From: Reichenbachiella agariperforans
GTDB taxonomy: Bacteria > Bacteroidota > Bacteroidia > Cytophagales > Cyclobacteriaceae
DNA: 64,000 nucleotides
Direction: 5' to 3'
Assembly (NCBI RefSeq): GCF_900142205.1
Contig: NZ_FRAA01000003.1
Span: 124,001-188,000, forward strand
Shown: positions 17,648-26,988 of the stretch, one piece after another
How the letters are laid out: each line of letters starts with the position of its first letter
Position numbering within the stretch: the first letter of the stretch is position 1
The notes under the pieces: generated by a model
Seen by the model: the letters and a program-made list of their open reading frames with translations, nothing else
Databases searched by the model: none
Told to the model about the DNA's origin: nothing
Made by a program: the position numbers and the translations under genes

Positions 17648-18667
17648 ATGGCGAGCAAACGGCTATTTAGCAAAACCAAAAAGCGAAAAGAACCCAAAAC
17701 CCTAATACTGGGTGTACATGGATTAGGTAATAAGCCTTCTCACGCAACACTCAAACTTTGGTGGAAAAAAGCTTTGGTCGAGGGACTCAAAAAAATCGAA
17801 GGAGCTCCCAAAACATTTCAATTTGAGATGGTGTATTGGGCGGATATCATGTACCCGCATTCCCTCAATCCACGCATTAAAAACCCCGATCACGATCTAC
17901 ATATCGAGGAGCCCTACATCGCTGAACCCATCCCTACTCCTACGATACGCTACACGCCTTGGCATCTCGCCAAATTGGGATTTAATAAGATGAAGGAAAT
18001 CGCTTTTCTGAGTAAAAACGGACTAGCCAACTACCGCCTACCCTTCAATTTTGTCGTCAAACAATCTTTCAAAGACCTAGACGCTTACTATAACGAAGAT
18101 CAGACGAAGGCTGAGTTCATGGATCAACTGCCCGTTAAAAGCTTGATTCGTAACCGACTCAGACGACTGCTATACAAAAACAGGCACAAACGCATCCTAA
18201 TCGTAGCGCATTCTATGGGGTCTATCATCACCTATGATGTACTCTATCTGCTACAAAACATCTACGAGATAGATACTTTTGTATCGATGGGTTCTCCATT
18301 AGGTCTTCCCTTAATCAGAGAGAATATTGCCAATGAACACCAACTGGACTATAAAGAAGGTACTCTACTCCCAACACCTGAGTCGATCAACAACTGGTAT
18401 AATCTTTCGGACAAAGAAGACCATTTCGCTGTATTCGACGAGCTCGCAGAATTTTTCGCTCCTAACAGCAAAGAGATCAAGCCCATCGATCATCTCGTGG
18501 ACAATGATTACAAAAACTGGGTAACTAACAATGCACACAAATCCTATGGTTACCTCCGTACACCAGAGATGGGACGCATCGTCGCAGACTTTCTCAACAA
18601 AAAACCAGACACCGTCTGGGAGAAAACCAAAAAACTACTCAAAGACACGCTATCCAAACTCGATTAA
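17648..18667 (+). CDS. Alpha/beta hydrolase, lipase-like
   Basis: This 339-residue protein has no signal peptide. It contains an oxyanion-type HGLGN near residue 24 and the nucleophile elbow AHSMGS with Ser189, preceded by the strand RILIVA. DHLVDNDYKNW and NAHKSYGYL near the C-terminus may supply the acid and histidine. The fold matches esterases and lipases; the substrate is not evident. It starts 4 nt after the oxidoreductase stop and is likely the last gene of the pigment operon, where it might act as an editing thioesterase or remove an acyl group. That role is speculative. Confidence 0.7.
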   Translation: MASKRLFSKTKKRKEPKTLILGVHGLGNKPSHATLKLWWKKALVEGLKKIEGAPKTFQFEMVYWADIMYPHSLNPRIKNPDHDLHIEEPYIAEPIPTPTIRYTPWHLAKLGFNKMKEIAFLSKNGLANYRLPFNFVVKQSFKDLDAYYNEDQTKAEFMDQLPVKSLIRNRLRRLLYKNRHKRILIVAHSMGSIITYDVLYLLQNIYEIDTFVSMGSPLGLPLIRENIANEHQLDYKEGTLLPTPESINNWYNLSDKEDHFAVFDELAEFFAPNSKEIKPIDHLVDNDYKNWVTNNAHKSYGYLRTPEMGRIVADFLNKKPDTVWEKTKKLLKDTLSKLD

Positions 18668-18711
18668 CCCTAAATAGTTTTTCGATCTGATCTCCAAGCA
18701 TAGATCAATGA

Positions 18712-19350
18712 TCACTTACTATGTTTCTTAATCAATTTTTCTCGGAGTTTTGAGGGCAAATACTCATCACTAAGAAGGGTACGCAGCAATTCGGGTTCGG
18801 CGTACTGGCCATAGGTTAGATCAAATACATCGGCAATTGACAACCCTCCCTTAACCGCCTCCAGTAAAACGAATTGATCACCTTTTTGCACTTGCCCTTC
18901 GTCGATTACCCGTAGATACACACCAGCGTATTTAGCAGCGATGAATTCTTTTAGAACTCCTTGATCTCCGAAACGAACACCTAGTTTGTAGCAAGGCTGT
19001 CTGGGTTCTGAAATCTGCACCTTAGCTTCTCCTAGTTGATAGACATCTCCTAAGATCATCTTCGTTTCATCCAAACCAGCTACGGTTAGATTCTCTCCAA
19101 ACATCCCATAAGGTAAATCAAGGGTTGGATATTTTTCTCTCCAAAAAGGATAGTAATCTGCGGAGTACAAATAACAGGCCTTGTCCACACCACCGTGATA
19201 TTTTCTATCGATAACTGCATCTCCTTTCACATCTGCCTTACCCAGATACAATGGCTGATCGGTAGGCTCCTTGTAGATGCCTGTTTGTTCCTCTTTACCA
19301 TTCCAAACGATAGTTCTCGAAGTGGCAATATTTGTAGATACTATTTCCAT
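18712..19350 (-). CDS. MOSC domain protein, YiiM-like
   Basis: This 212-residue cytosolic protein has the MOSC core: DRKYHGGVDKACYLYSADYY (about 48-67), MFGENLTV (83-90) and EPRQPCYKLG with the conserved Cys120. The C-terminal three-helix region (about 165-210) matches the YiiM subgroup, which reduces hydroxylated or oxidised N-compounds with molybdenum cofactor. It converges on the hydrolase gene and shares no obvious function with either neighbouring locus. It probably marks the boundary between the pigment cluster and the mannan locus. Confidence 0.85.
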   Translation of the reverse strand: MEIVSTNIATSRTIVWNGKEEQTGIYKEPTDQPLYLGKADVKGDAVIDRKYHGGVDKACYLYSADYYPFWREKYPTLDLPYGMFGENLTVAGLDETKMILGDVYQLGEAKVQISEPRQPCYKLGVRFGDQGVLKEFIAAKYAGVYLRVIDEGQVQKGDQFVLLEAVKGGLSIADVFDLTYGQYAEPELLRTLLSDEYLPSKLREKLIKKHSK

Positions 19351-19504
19351 CTCAATTTTGTTTGTGTAAAAATGGGCAGTCTATCTCAAAAGCCTATACC
19401 ACCGCAAGAAAAAACTATTACCGTTTAGTCTAGAGTGGTGTAGAAACGAGTCACTTTCGGGTAAGGTCGGAGCGATAAAAACCCAACAGGCTATCACCCT
19501 CCGA

Positions 19505-20794
19505 TTAATCCTCTAACTGAGATGTCGCAGATTTGATCTCCTCGATGGTGGTAGCATCCGTGTCATATACCGAATACCAACCTTGGAGCTCATGAGCAGG
19601 GTCTCCTATCAGATCATCTCCTTTCTCCCACAACTGACCAGGATCGGAGGGGCATCCTTCGCCTCCCCATGACCAGAAATTACAGCCTTGAATAATCCCT
19701 CCAGCCTTAATACTATTGAGTGTATAGTTGAATATAAAATCGTAATAATCATCACGGTAGCTCACCGGTGCTGTATTCCGAAAGTCTCCATTATCTCTAG
19801 ATACACCAAACTCTTCGATTACCAGCGGCTTGCCTAGCTTACGTGCTTTCTCTTGTTGCCCTTCGAGATATTCAATAGTGAGTTGTTTGGCTTCCTCATA
19901 ACTTGCCTCATTCTTAGGATCGTACCACGCCCAGTTCTGTATCCACACGTGAGTAGTCGCATAGTCTACATCAGGTGATAGATTATCCTCATATAGGTCG
20001 TTGCCCGAGTAGTCTGCCGCTGTATCTCCTTCTGTACCTAAGCACACCAGATGCTTCTTATCATGCTTCTTGATCAGCTTTGCGGTTTGATTGACCCATG
20101 CACGAAACGCAGGCACTTGTTTATATCCTCGGGGCTCGTTCGCTAGTTGCCATGCCATGATGGTCGGATCGTTCTTATACTTTACCCCGCTGATGCTATT
20201 GGTACGATTGATTATGAATTTGACGAAATCAAAATACATTTTCATCGCCTTCTTGTTGTTGTAAAAAGACTGTGCATAATTGATAAATGGATCCCAAGTA
20301 CCGCCCCCCATCACATCTGGATACGGAATTTCTGATCCATCAGCCCATGACACATACTGCGGAAAACCACCACTCCACATCCAGAAATTACCCAAACAAA
20401 CCACGGCCTTCATGTCACGCTTGCCCATCTCAACGAGAAAATAGTCCAAACCAACAAGCAAGTCTTCATTGTATACACCTGGTGCAGTCTGGAGTATAGG
20501 TTTGTTCTGATAAGGGCTATCCTCAGCACCTTCACTAGCGGCCATCACTCGGAGATTTTTTAATCCCATATCTGTCATTCGATCCAGCTCGCGGTTAAGT
20601 CGGTCTCTATCTCCTCCCTCACCTGTAGACCCGAGATTCATTCCATACCAAAAATTAGTTCCAATGTATTTATATGGGCTTCCGTCAATCTCAAATCCTA
20701 ACCCTTCTACTCTTACAAAGCCCTCTTGAGCAAAGGCCAAACCGCTACACAGTAGCAGCGCCAATACAAATATCTTACGCATATTGATGTTCAT
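19505..20794 (-). CDS. GH5 (subfamily 7-like) endo-beta-1,4-mannanase
   Basis: This 429-residue protein has a signal peptide cut after about residue 23 (LAFAQ). The (beta/alpha)8 catalytic domain shows MAWQLANEPRGY with acid/base Glu220, THVWIQNWAWYDP as in GH5_7 mannanases, and the nucleophile Glu328 in VIEEFGVSRD. It would cut internal beta-1,4-mannosyl bonds of mannan, galactomannan or glucomannan. There is no lipobox or T9SS tail, so a periplasmic location is likely. It is the last gene of the mannan locus, 110 nt after the hybrid regulator gene. Met1 and Met5 are both possible starts. Confidence 0.88.
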   Translation of the reverse strand: MNINMRKIFVLALLLCSGLAFAQEGFVRVEGLGFEIDGSPYKYIGTNFWYGMNLGSTGEGGDRDRLNRELDRMTDMGLKNLRVMAASEGAEDSPYQNKPILQTAPGVYNEDLLVGLDYFLVEMGKRDMKAVVCLGNFWMWSGGFPQYVSWADGSEIPYPDVMGGGTWDPFINYAQSFYNNKKAMKMYFDFVKFIINRTNSISGVKYKNDPTIMAWQLANEPRGYKQVPAFRAWVNQTAKLIKKHDKKHLVCLGTEGDTAADYSGNDLYEDNLSPDVDYATTHVWIQNWAWYDPKNEASYEEAKQLTIEYLEGQQEKARKLGKPLVIEEFGVSRDNGDFRNTAPVSYRDDYYDFIFNYTLNSIKAGGIIQGCNFWSWGGEGCPSDPGQLWEKGDDLIGDPAHELQGWYSVYDTDATTIEEIKSATSQLED

Positions 20795-20840
20795 TAATTA
20801 GAGCAGCAAGATGGAGCAAATGTGTAGAGAACAGGGCATA

Positions 20841-20861
20841 CAAATCGTTCAGCAAACCGTT
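20841..20861 (-). promoter_or_regulatory. Candidate tandem regulator site upstream of the GH5 gene
   Basis: On the minus strand AACGGTTTG-ctg-AACGATTTG is a 9-bp direct repeat with one mismatch and a 12-nt period, 47-67 nt before the GH5 start. AraC-type domains often bind tandem half-sites, and such a domain is encoded by the adjacent gene. No second locus copy was found, so support is weak. Confidence 0.25.
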
Positions 20862-20904
20862 CTATTTTGCACAAAGTGAGGTGCAACTAACAAAATAATC
20901 AGGA

Positions 20905-23900
20905 CTACCGTCCGCCTTTCTTTGTTTTGATATAGTTGGATGGAGTTTCACCAAACTGATCTTTGAAACACTTTCTAAAATAGGCTGGATCAGAAAAACC
21001 CACTTGATAGGTGACTTCTGACACATTATAATCCCCATGCTCGAATAGCTGTGCTGCACGTTTGATGCGCATCATTCGGATAAACTCGTTCGGTGACTTT
21101 CCTGCCAGCGCCTTGAGTTTGCGATAGAGCTGCATACGACTCAGCCCGATCTCCTTACCGAATTCAACCACAGAATATTCCGAATTGGCCATATTTTCTT
21201 CTATAGTTTCTATACATTTTTGGATAAAAATCTCATCTGCAGAGGTCACAGTCACCATTTTTGGTTCAAGTATCAGTTGCTTATTGTCTTGAACCAACAG
21301 TCTACTTTCTTCCCGTGATTTAATCAGGTTACGTACTTTGAGTTTAATTACTTCGATATGAAATGGCTTGGTGACATAGTCATCCGCTCCTTTTTCGAGT
21401 CCCTCCACATTGTAAATAAAAGAGGTTCGTGCCGTGAGTAAAATCACAGGAATATGCGATGTACTGAGGTTCGTCTTTAGTTTATCACATAATGTGATAC
21501 CATCCATCACCGGCATCATGACATCACTAATCACCAAATCAGGATTTTCTTCTTCGGCTATCTCCAGTCCTTCCTGTCCGTTGGCTGCTTCAAAAACGGC
21601 GTATTCGTATTGAAACAGTGACTTGAGAAAACTACGCACATCATGGTTGTCCTCCACCAACAAGATGCGTTTCATGTCCTCTACATTTTTGACTGTCTTG
21701 GGCAGTTCAGTATCCTGCTTCACCACTTCTGATTCTGGGACTTCAAGCACCACATCACGATACAAGTCAATGTGCTCGCTGTCCTTGAAGTTGGTAATCA
21801 ACTCGGCTTTCTCAAAATGCTCAAAACCTTTCGGCAACAACACTTCGAATGTCGATCCCTTCCCTATTTCACTCTCCACAAGAATTTGTCCATGATGCAA
21901 CTCTACCAAACTCTTGCACAGTGCCAGACCAATCCCACTCCCTGTACCTGACTCCTGATCTCCAGAGTAAAACCGATCAAAAACTTTGTGAACAGACTCT
22001 TTGGAGATTCCCTCTCCATGATCTATCACCGATAAGGATATCGCCTCTTCTCTCTCTACCAGTTTGATGATGATAGACTGACCTCCAGAACAATGTTTGA
22101 AGGCATTAGATAGCAAATTAAAGAGTATTTTCTCGAACTGATCACGATCAAAGTAAGCATTGACAACATTGGATGAAGCCTCAAAACTATAATCGATACC
22201 TCGCTGTGCTGCTAGACTATCAAAGGAAAGCTTCACCTCCTTGACAAATTTATAGAAATTACCCTCTGCCACACGGAGTTTAAGACTACCTGCCTCTGCT
22301 TTTCTAAAATCCAACAGCTGACTAATCAATCGTTGTAGTCTGCTTGCATTTTGAGACACTAATTTGAGTTGTTTCTGTACGTTTAGACCACCCTCTCCAG
22401 CGTTCATCATCTGCTCCACGATCCCAAGTATCAGTGTCAACGGTGTCCTAAACTCATGAGAAATATTGGTAAAAAACTGCAATCGGGATTTATTGAGTGC
22501 TACCGTATTTTCTCTTTCCAATCGTTCAAACTTCAATTCATGTTCATATCCCGAGCGAATCAAAATCAATCTTCGAAACAGGTATAGAAATATCATCGCT
22601 ATCCCCACATATAGCAGTACGGCCCACTGTGTCTTCCACCACGGAGGCGTGATCACTACATGAATGGCCGTTCCCTCTTCATTCCATAGTCCATCGTCAT
22701 TCGAGGCTTTGACGGTGAACTTATACTTACCCGAGTGTAAGTTCGTGTACCGAACAAAGCGTCTATTGGCTGATGTAGATTTCCAATCCTCATCAAATCC
22801 CTCCAAACGATATGCATATTTATTTTTGGCAGGGTTCGCATAGCTAAGTGATGCAAATTCAAACGACAATGTATTTTCATCATGATGTAACACGATCTCA
22901 TTGGTCAAACTAATGGGCTTGTCCAGTACTACTCTCCCATTGAATATTTTCCCTGGCTCTAGACTCACATCGGATGCAGTTATTTCTTTAATCACTACAG
23001 ATGGTATGTGAGGATTGTGATAGATGTTTTTAGGATTTATAACATTAAACCCATTCGATCCACCAAAAATGAGTGCTCCGGATTTGGTTTTCAAATTGAC
23101 TTCATTGAAGAAAAAACCTCCCTGAATTCTATCCTGCGTATCGAGATGATTGACAAACATTTTTTCCTTGCCTGGATCCATCACAGAAATCCCTTCATAG
23201 CCTGCCAGCCACAGTTGGCCATTACCATCCTGCATGATACTGATCACATCCCGTGGCAACTCACTATCCCGTTCATTCATCAGTACGAAAACATCATTTT
23301 CTTTGTCATACAAGCTGAGTCCATCTTCTGTCCCTACCCATAGTCGCTGCTGTACATCTTGAAAGATGACATTGACGAAATCATTGGATAAACCTCCACC
23401 TGATTCGTCATACTCATAGCGTTGAAAATCAATGATACTATCCCCTTCGATTTTCAACCGTAACAAGCCATTGCCTCGGGTACCAATCCATAAATACCCT
23501 TCAGAATCCTCAAACAATGATGCAAAAACAATATGCTCCAATCGTTCCTCTCGAAAAACAATCACTTTGCCGGATTCAGTGATCAAATTTAAACCTCTAT
23601 TCCATGTACCAGCCCACATTCCTCCACCATTGGAAGGGTAGAGCGACATCACATAGTCATCCGATATCGCATTGGACTCATCATGCATACCGTAGTGTCT
23701 ATAGGGATTAATGGTGTGTTTAGAATGATCTATGCCAGACTTATCTATCACATAGATTCCAGCTCCAGCTGTGCCCACCCAGAGCCTCCCTTTGTGATCC
23801 ACTTCCAGTTTCTGTATATAGTTGGTATAATCAACCTCATCCTCGGTCAGAATATCATAATTCTCTATTTGCATCACTTGATCACCATTCATCGTGATCT

Positions 23901-25086
23901 GAAACAAGCCACTTCCTAGCGTACTCATCCAGTATTGGCCATTAGGCAACTGCCGAATGCCACTGATGATACTATTGGTGGGATCAAAAGATTTGGTGCG
24001 GTATAGGCCTATATTGTTGTCGTAGGTATCGAACTTATTGAGCCCTTTTCGTGTGCCTGCCCATAGCACACCGCTGTTGTCCATCATCAGCGCAGTGACC
24101 GTGTTTTGACTGAGGTTCACCTCCTTATCATAGTCGCCAAAGAACCGCACATATTCATTTTTCTTGACATCAAAAACACTCAATCCCATCTCAGAACCCA
24201 AGAGTAAAAATGGCTCATTGGTTTTCACCAAAGCCATAGACCTAAAGAAGTTAAAAGACGAGACCCCTCGCTTCACTTCATAGTTTTGCAATTTGCCTTG
24301 ACTATACTTTTTCAGTCCCTTTTTGGTCACCCAGTAGATATTGACTCCTTGCGCATTTTCAACAGCTCCCATATCAAAAACATAGTTATGCAGCCCGTTA
24401 TTCCCAAAATCCTCTAGGTATTCGATACGCTTGAAAACTGGATTTTCATGATTGATAGTCTCCATGACACTGACGCCGTACTCTGTCGCAATCCAAAGTC
24501 TCTTTTTGGGGTCTATCATTAACCGTGTAATGAAACTATTGCCGAGTGTATTGACATCTGCAGGATCAGTATAAAAGGCCGTAAACTTTCCAGTCTTTCG
24601 GTTCAAATGATTGAGTCCATTTTCTGTAGCTATCCAGAGGTCTCCATTTTCGTCATCGACGACATCCCACACGTGCTGATTGCTCAGACAGTTCTTCGCT
24701 CCTTCTTGATAAGTGTATTGATAAAACTCGTCTGTCACCTTATCCTTGCGAAACAAGCCTCCACTACGAGTAGCAACCCACAGCGTCGAATCGCGACTTT
24801 CGAAAACTCTAACGATTTTGTTACTCTTGATTTTGCCTGGCGTACTGTTGTCTGCACGAAACAGCTTGGTCGTATAACCATCGTATTTGATCAGACCAGA
24901 CCATGTACCTATCCATAGATAGCCTTCGTGATCCTGCATCACGCAGTTGATAGATCGCTGGGACAACCCCAAATCCATCGACAATTGCTCAAAATATACA
25001 TTTTTGGTCATGATACTCTGGGGCTGAGTATACCCCACATACATCAGACCCACGACGAATACCACCCCTATCACTAAACTCTTCAT
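20905..25086 (-). CDS. Hybrid two-component system sensor-regulator (HTCS)
   Basis: This 1393-residue protein combines sensor, kinase and DNA-binding regulator. After a short signal-anchor, residues about 40-700 hold repeated propeller blades (GYLWIGTWSGLIKYDG type), followed by a Y_Y_Y domain to about 800 and a transmembrane helix near 815-835. The histidine kinase has NISHEFRTPLTLILG (His about 876) and an ATPase lobe with GSGIGLALCKSLVELHHG. A receiver domain follows (ILLVEDNHDVRSF; phospho-acceptor Asp in VISDVMMPVMDG about 1190), then an AraC-type HTH at about 1290-1390. HTCS proteins sense oligosaccharides in the periplasm and switch on adjacent polysaccharide loci. Its position makes mannan oligosaccharides the likely signal. 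Confidence 0.92.
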   Translation of the reverse strand: MKSLVIGVVFVVGLMYVGYTQPQSIMTKNVYFEQLSMDLGLSQRSINCVMQDHEGYLWIGTWSGLIKYDGYTTKLFRADNSTPGKIKSNKIVRVFESRDSTLWVATRSGGLFRKDKVTDEFYQYTYQEGAKNCLSNQHVWDVVDDENGDLWIATENGLNHLNRKTGKFTAFYTDPADVNTLGNSFITRLMIDPKKRLWIATEYGVSVMETINHENPVFKRIEYLEDFGNNGLHNYVFDMGAVENAQGVNIYWVTKKGLKKYSQGKLQNYEVKRGVSSFNFFRSMALVKTNEPFLLLGSEMGLSVFDVKKNEYVRFFGDYDKEVNLSQNTVTALMMDNSGVLWAGTRKGLNKFDTYDNNIGLYRTKSFDPTNSIISGIRQLPNGQYWMSTLGSGLFQITMNGDQVMQIENYDILTEDEVDYTNYIQKLEVDHKGRLWVGTAGAGIYVIDKSGIDHSKHTINPYRHYGMHDESNAISDDYVMSLYPSNGGGMWAGTWNRGLNLITESGKVIVFREERLEHIVFASLFEDSEGYLWIGTRGNGLLRLKIEGDSIIDFQRYEYDESGGGLSNDFVNVIFQDVQQRLWVGTEDGLSLYDKENDVFVLMNERDSELPRDVISIMQDGNGQLWLAGYEGISVMDPGKEKMFVNHLDTQDRIQGGFFFNEVNLKTKSGALIFGGSNGFNVINPKNIYHNPHIPSVVIKEITASDVSLEPGKIFNGRVVLDKPISLTNEIVLHHDENTLSFEFASLSYANPAKNKYAYRLEGFDEDWKSTSANRRFVRYTNLHSGKYKFTVKASNDDGLWNEEGTAIHVVITPPWWKTQWAVLLYVGIAMIFLYLFRRLILIRSGYEHELKFERLERENTVALNKSRLQFFTNISHEFRTPLTLILGIVEQMMNAGEGGLNVQKQLKLVSQNASRLQRLISQLLDFRKAEAGSLKLRVAEGNFYKFVKEVKLSFDSLAAQRGIDYSFEASSNVVNAYFDRDQFEKILFNLLSNAFKHCSGGQSIIIKLVEREEAISLSVIDHGEGISKESVHKVFDRFYSGDQESGTGSGIGLALCKSLVELHHGQILVESEIGKGSTFEVLLPKGFEHFEKAELITNFKDSEHIDLYRDVVLEVPESEVVKQDTELPKTVKNVEDMKRILLVEDNHDVRSFLKSLFQYEYAVFEAANGQEGLEIAEEENPDLVISDVMMPVMDGITLCDKLKTNLSTSHIPVILLTARTSFIYNVEGLEKGADDYVTKPFHIEVIKLKVRNLIKSREESRLLVQDNKQLILEPKMVTVTSADEIFIQKCIETIEENMANSEYSVVEFGKEIGLSRMQLYRKLKALAGKSPNEFIRMMRIKRAAQLFEHGDYNVSEVTYQVGFSDPAYFRKCFKDQFGETPSNYIKTKKGGR

Positions 25087-25207
25087 ATCCTCAAATGCTG
25101 TATTTCAATTCCTCGTCAATCACTAAATATAGTATTTTTGAGTATAAAAATTTAGTACTTAGACAATAGTCGCGTATAGATAGCCAAAACCAATACTTGC
25201 TCAACCA

Positions 25208-26917
25208 TCAACGTCTAATGATCAGTTGTAGACGCTCTGTGGTCTGTCCGTTTTGGAAGACCATCATGTAGTAGCCATCGCTCAGCCCAGATACATCTAC
25301 AGTATCTGACTGCTGCGGCCATTGACCTACAGACCTACCTGTCATGTCATACACCGTTAGATCTACAAATGTCCCTCCCAATACTTGCACCTGATCGTGG
25401 GCTGGATTAGGATACAGCCGCATTCCTCCACTCCCCAGTTTGACATCCAAGACAGGTTCTTCTGGTTCGATTGTCTCATCTTCTTCCTCCCTGATAATCA
25501 GATTATAATCATCATCAAAAACCAGTACTCTCCAATAGCCATACACTTGCTGAATATGTCCATTGCTATTTTGCTCAAAAACCAGATTACTCCAAGACAT
25601 AAACATCGACCAAGGAGCACCCTCCCCAAAAGAGGTTTTAAAATCTGGTATAGGGCCATTTTCGGTCATCGCGATGATTTTCTTCCCTTTGGTTATTTCA
25701 TAGACCTGATCATACATCTGTGTCTGTGGGACATAATTTTCAGCACCCGGATAAGAGTCATATCCGATAAAATCCACCTTTTCATTCCCAGGATACCAGT
25801 CCTCCTCTGGTGTAGACCAAGACCAAACCAAGTTATGAATACCATGATGATTTTGCAGACGATCATAGACGATATCCCAAAGCTGGAGGCAAGGTTCAGC
25901 ACCTTTCGCTCCCCACCAAAACCATCCTCCACCCGCTTCGTGCAGGGGTCGCCAGATAATAGGGACTCCCGCATTACTCAGCTTCTGCAATTGTACCGCG
26001 ATGGCATCAATATCTCTGATGACCAATTCGTACTCTGCTGTACCTTTCTTCACCGCTTCACGCACATCGAAATCGGTCTGGTCTGTATAAAAAGAATTGG
26101 TACCAGCTTCTCCCCCACTCGGCGAGTGCCAGTGCCATTGCCAATTGACTATACCCTGACCTCCAGTAGCTTCATACCAAGTAATAGCTGTACTCACTTG
26201 TCCATCATCTACTGCCCCAAAAGTATGGCCTCCGGCTTGATTGTCCCAAGCGTAAGTATAGCCCTCAGTATAAGATTGAAAATCAAAAGTCCGCATCAGT
26301 GGTCGATAGCCTGCCTCGTCGGCCAAGTCTTCATACGTGTCATTAGTCTGACCTGAAATGACCCGTTTACCAAAATGCTCCAACATAAAATCATATAGTA
26401 GCCCTGCATCTTCGTTAGCTTCAGGATCAATCAGAGTAGTTGTCACATCATAGCTCTTTTCTTCTACCTCGTAGAGCGTAAAATTGTCTATATCAATATA
26501 ACCCCAATCACTTTGCAACTTTAGTTTGTTGCTCCCACTGTTGAAACGATAAGTCCCTGATCGCTGGACTAACCACTCGCCACTATTCGTTCCTTCGAAA
26601 TGTATGGGGTGAGCTCCTTCATCATTGATAAATATTTTTTGCGTCCGAGAACCTGCTGACGAACTATAACCTATCTCTAAGCGGTACAAATCTCCTTGCG
26701 ATATATTAATCTGCACTTCTACATAGTCATTACCATTGTCAAATCCCGTGACGTAACCTTCACCTGAGTAACCAGAAGTACTTGAAGAACTCTGCACACC
26801 ATTGAGCACACCTTCTTCTGCTTCTACACTCGCCACGGGGTCTTGTCCTCTCGCGACCCATGAAGCGAATAGGATAACAATCAGCGCAGATGTTCTGAAC
26901 ATTTGTTTCATAGTCAT
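25208..26917 (-). CDS. Secreted CBM35-GH26 beta-mannanase with T9SS sorting domain
   Basis: The chosen ATG at 26917 gives MTMKQMF and a signal peptide ending near ARGQ; an upstream in-frame start would run into the terminator of the GH27 gene. Residues about 28-150 resemble a CBM35/CBM6 jelly-roll (EAEEGVLNGV, then GYIDIDNFTLYEV). The GH26 domain follows, with acid/base Glu327 in WRPLHEAGGGWFWWG and nucleophile Glu419 in MTENGP. The last 80 residues are a type IX secretion sorting domain (MRLYPNPAHDQVQV, ending LQLIIRR). The enzyme should be exported to the cell surface or medium and cut mannan bound by its module. It is the only T9SS-tagged mannanase of the locus. Confidence 0.9.
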   Translation of the reverse strand: MTMKQMFRTSALIVILFASWVARGQDPVASVEAEEGVLNGVQSSSSTSGYSGEGYVTGFDNGNDYVEVQINISQGDLYRLEIGYSSSAGSRTQKIFINDEGAHPIHFEGTNSGEWLVQRSGTYRFNSGSNKLKLQSDWGYIDIDNFTLYEVEEKSYDVTTTLIDPEANEDAGLLYDFMLEHFGKRVISGQTNDTYEDLADEAGYRPLMRTFDFQSYTEGYTYAWDNQAGGHTFGAVDDGQVSTAITWYEATGGQGIVNWQWHWHSPSGGEAGTNSFYTDQTDFDVREAVKKGTAEYELVIRDIDAIAVQLQKLSNAGVPIIWRPLHEAGGGWFWWGAKGAEPCLQLWDIVYDRLQNHHGIHNLVWSWSTPEEDWYPGNEKVDFIGYDSYPGAENYVPQTQMYDQVYEITKGKKIIAMTENGPIPDFKTSFGEGAPWSMFMSWSNLVFEQNSNGHIQQVYGYWRVLVFDDDYNLIIREEEDETIEPEEPVLDVKLGSGGMRLYPNPAHDQVQVLGGTFVDLTVYDMTGRSVGQWPQQSDTVDVSGLSDGYYMMVFQNGQTTERLQLIIRR

Positions 26918-26943
26918 CGTGTTTTCATAAAATGGATGGGAAT

Positions 26944-26980
26944 AAAAAAAGCACGTCATCCCTAGCGAATTGACGTGCTT
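26944..26980 (-). terminator. Rho-independent terminator after the GH27 gene
   Basis: Inverted repeat AGCACGTCA / TGACGTGCT (26950-26958 and 26971-26979) is followed on the minus strand by seven T. It lies 9 nt after the GH27 stop and 27 nt before the GH26-CBM35 start, so the latter gene may need its own promoter or read-through. Confidence 0.8.
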
Positions 26981-26988
26981 GTCATGGT

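Noticed and set aside
25122-25156. ACTAAAT / ATTTAGT inverted repeat upstream of the hybrid regulator gene
   Set aside because: Seven AT-only-rich pairs in AT-rich promoter DNA are expected by chance.
25385-26356. Open frame of 323 codons on the plus strand opposite the CBM35-GH26 gene
   Set aside because: It is antisense to a well-supported enzyme with both catalytic residues and a sorting tail; the product has no recognisable domain.
26918-26959. Upstream start for the CBM35-GH26 gene
   Set aside because: It would place the N-terminus inside the GH27 terminator and ahead of a complete signal peptide.
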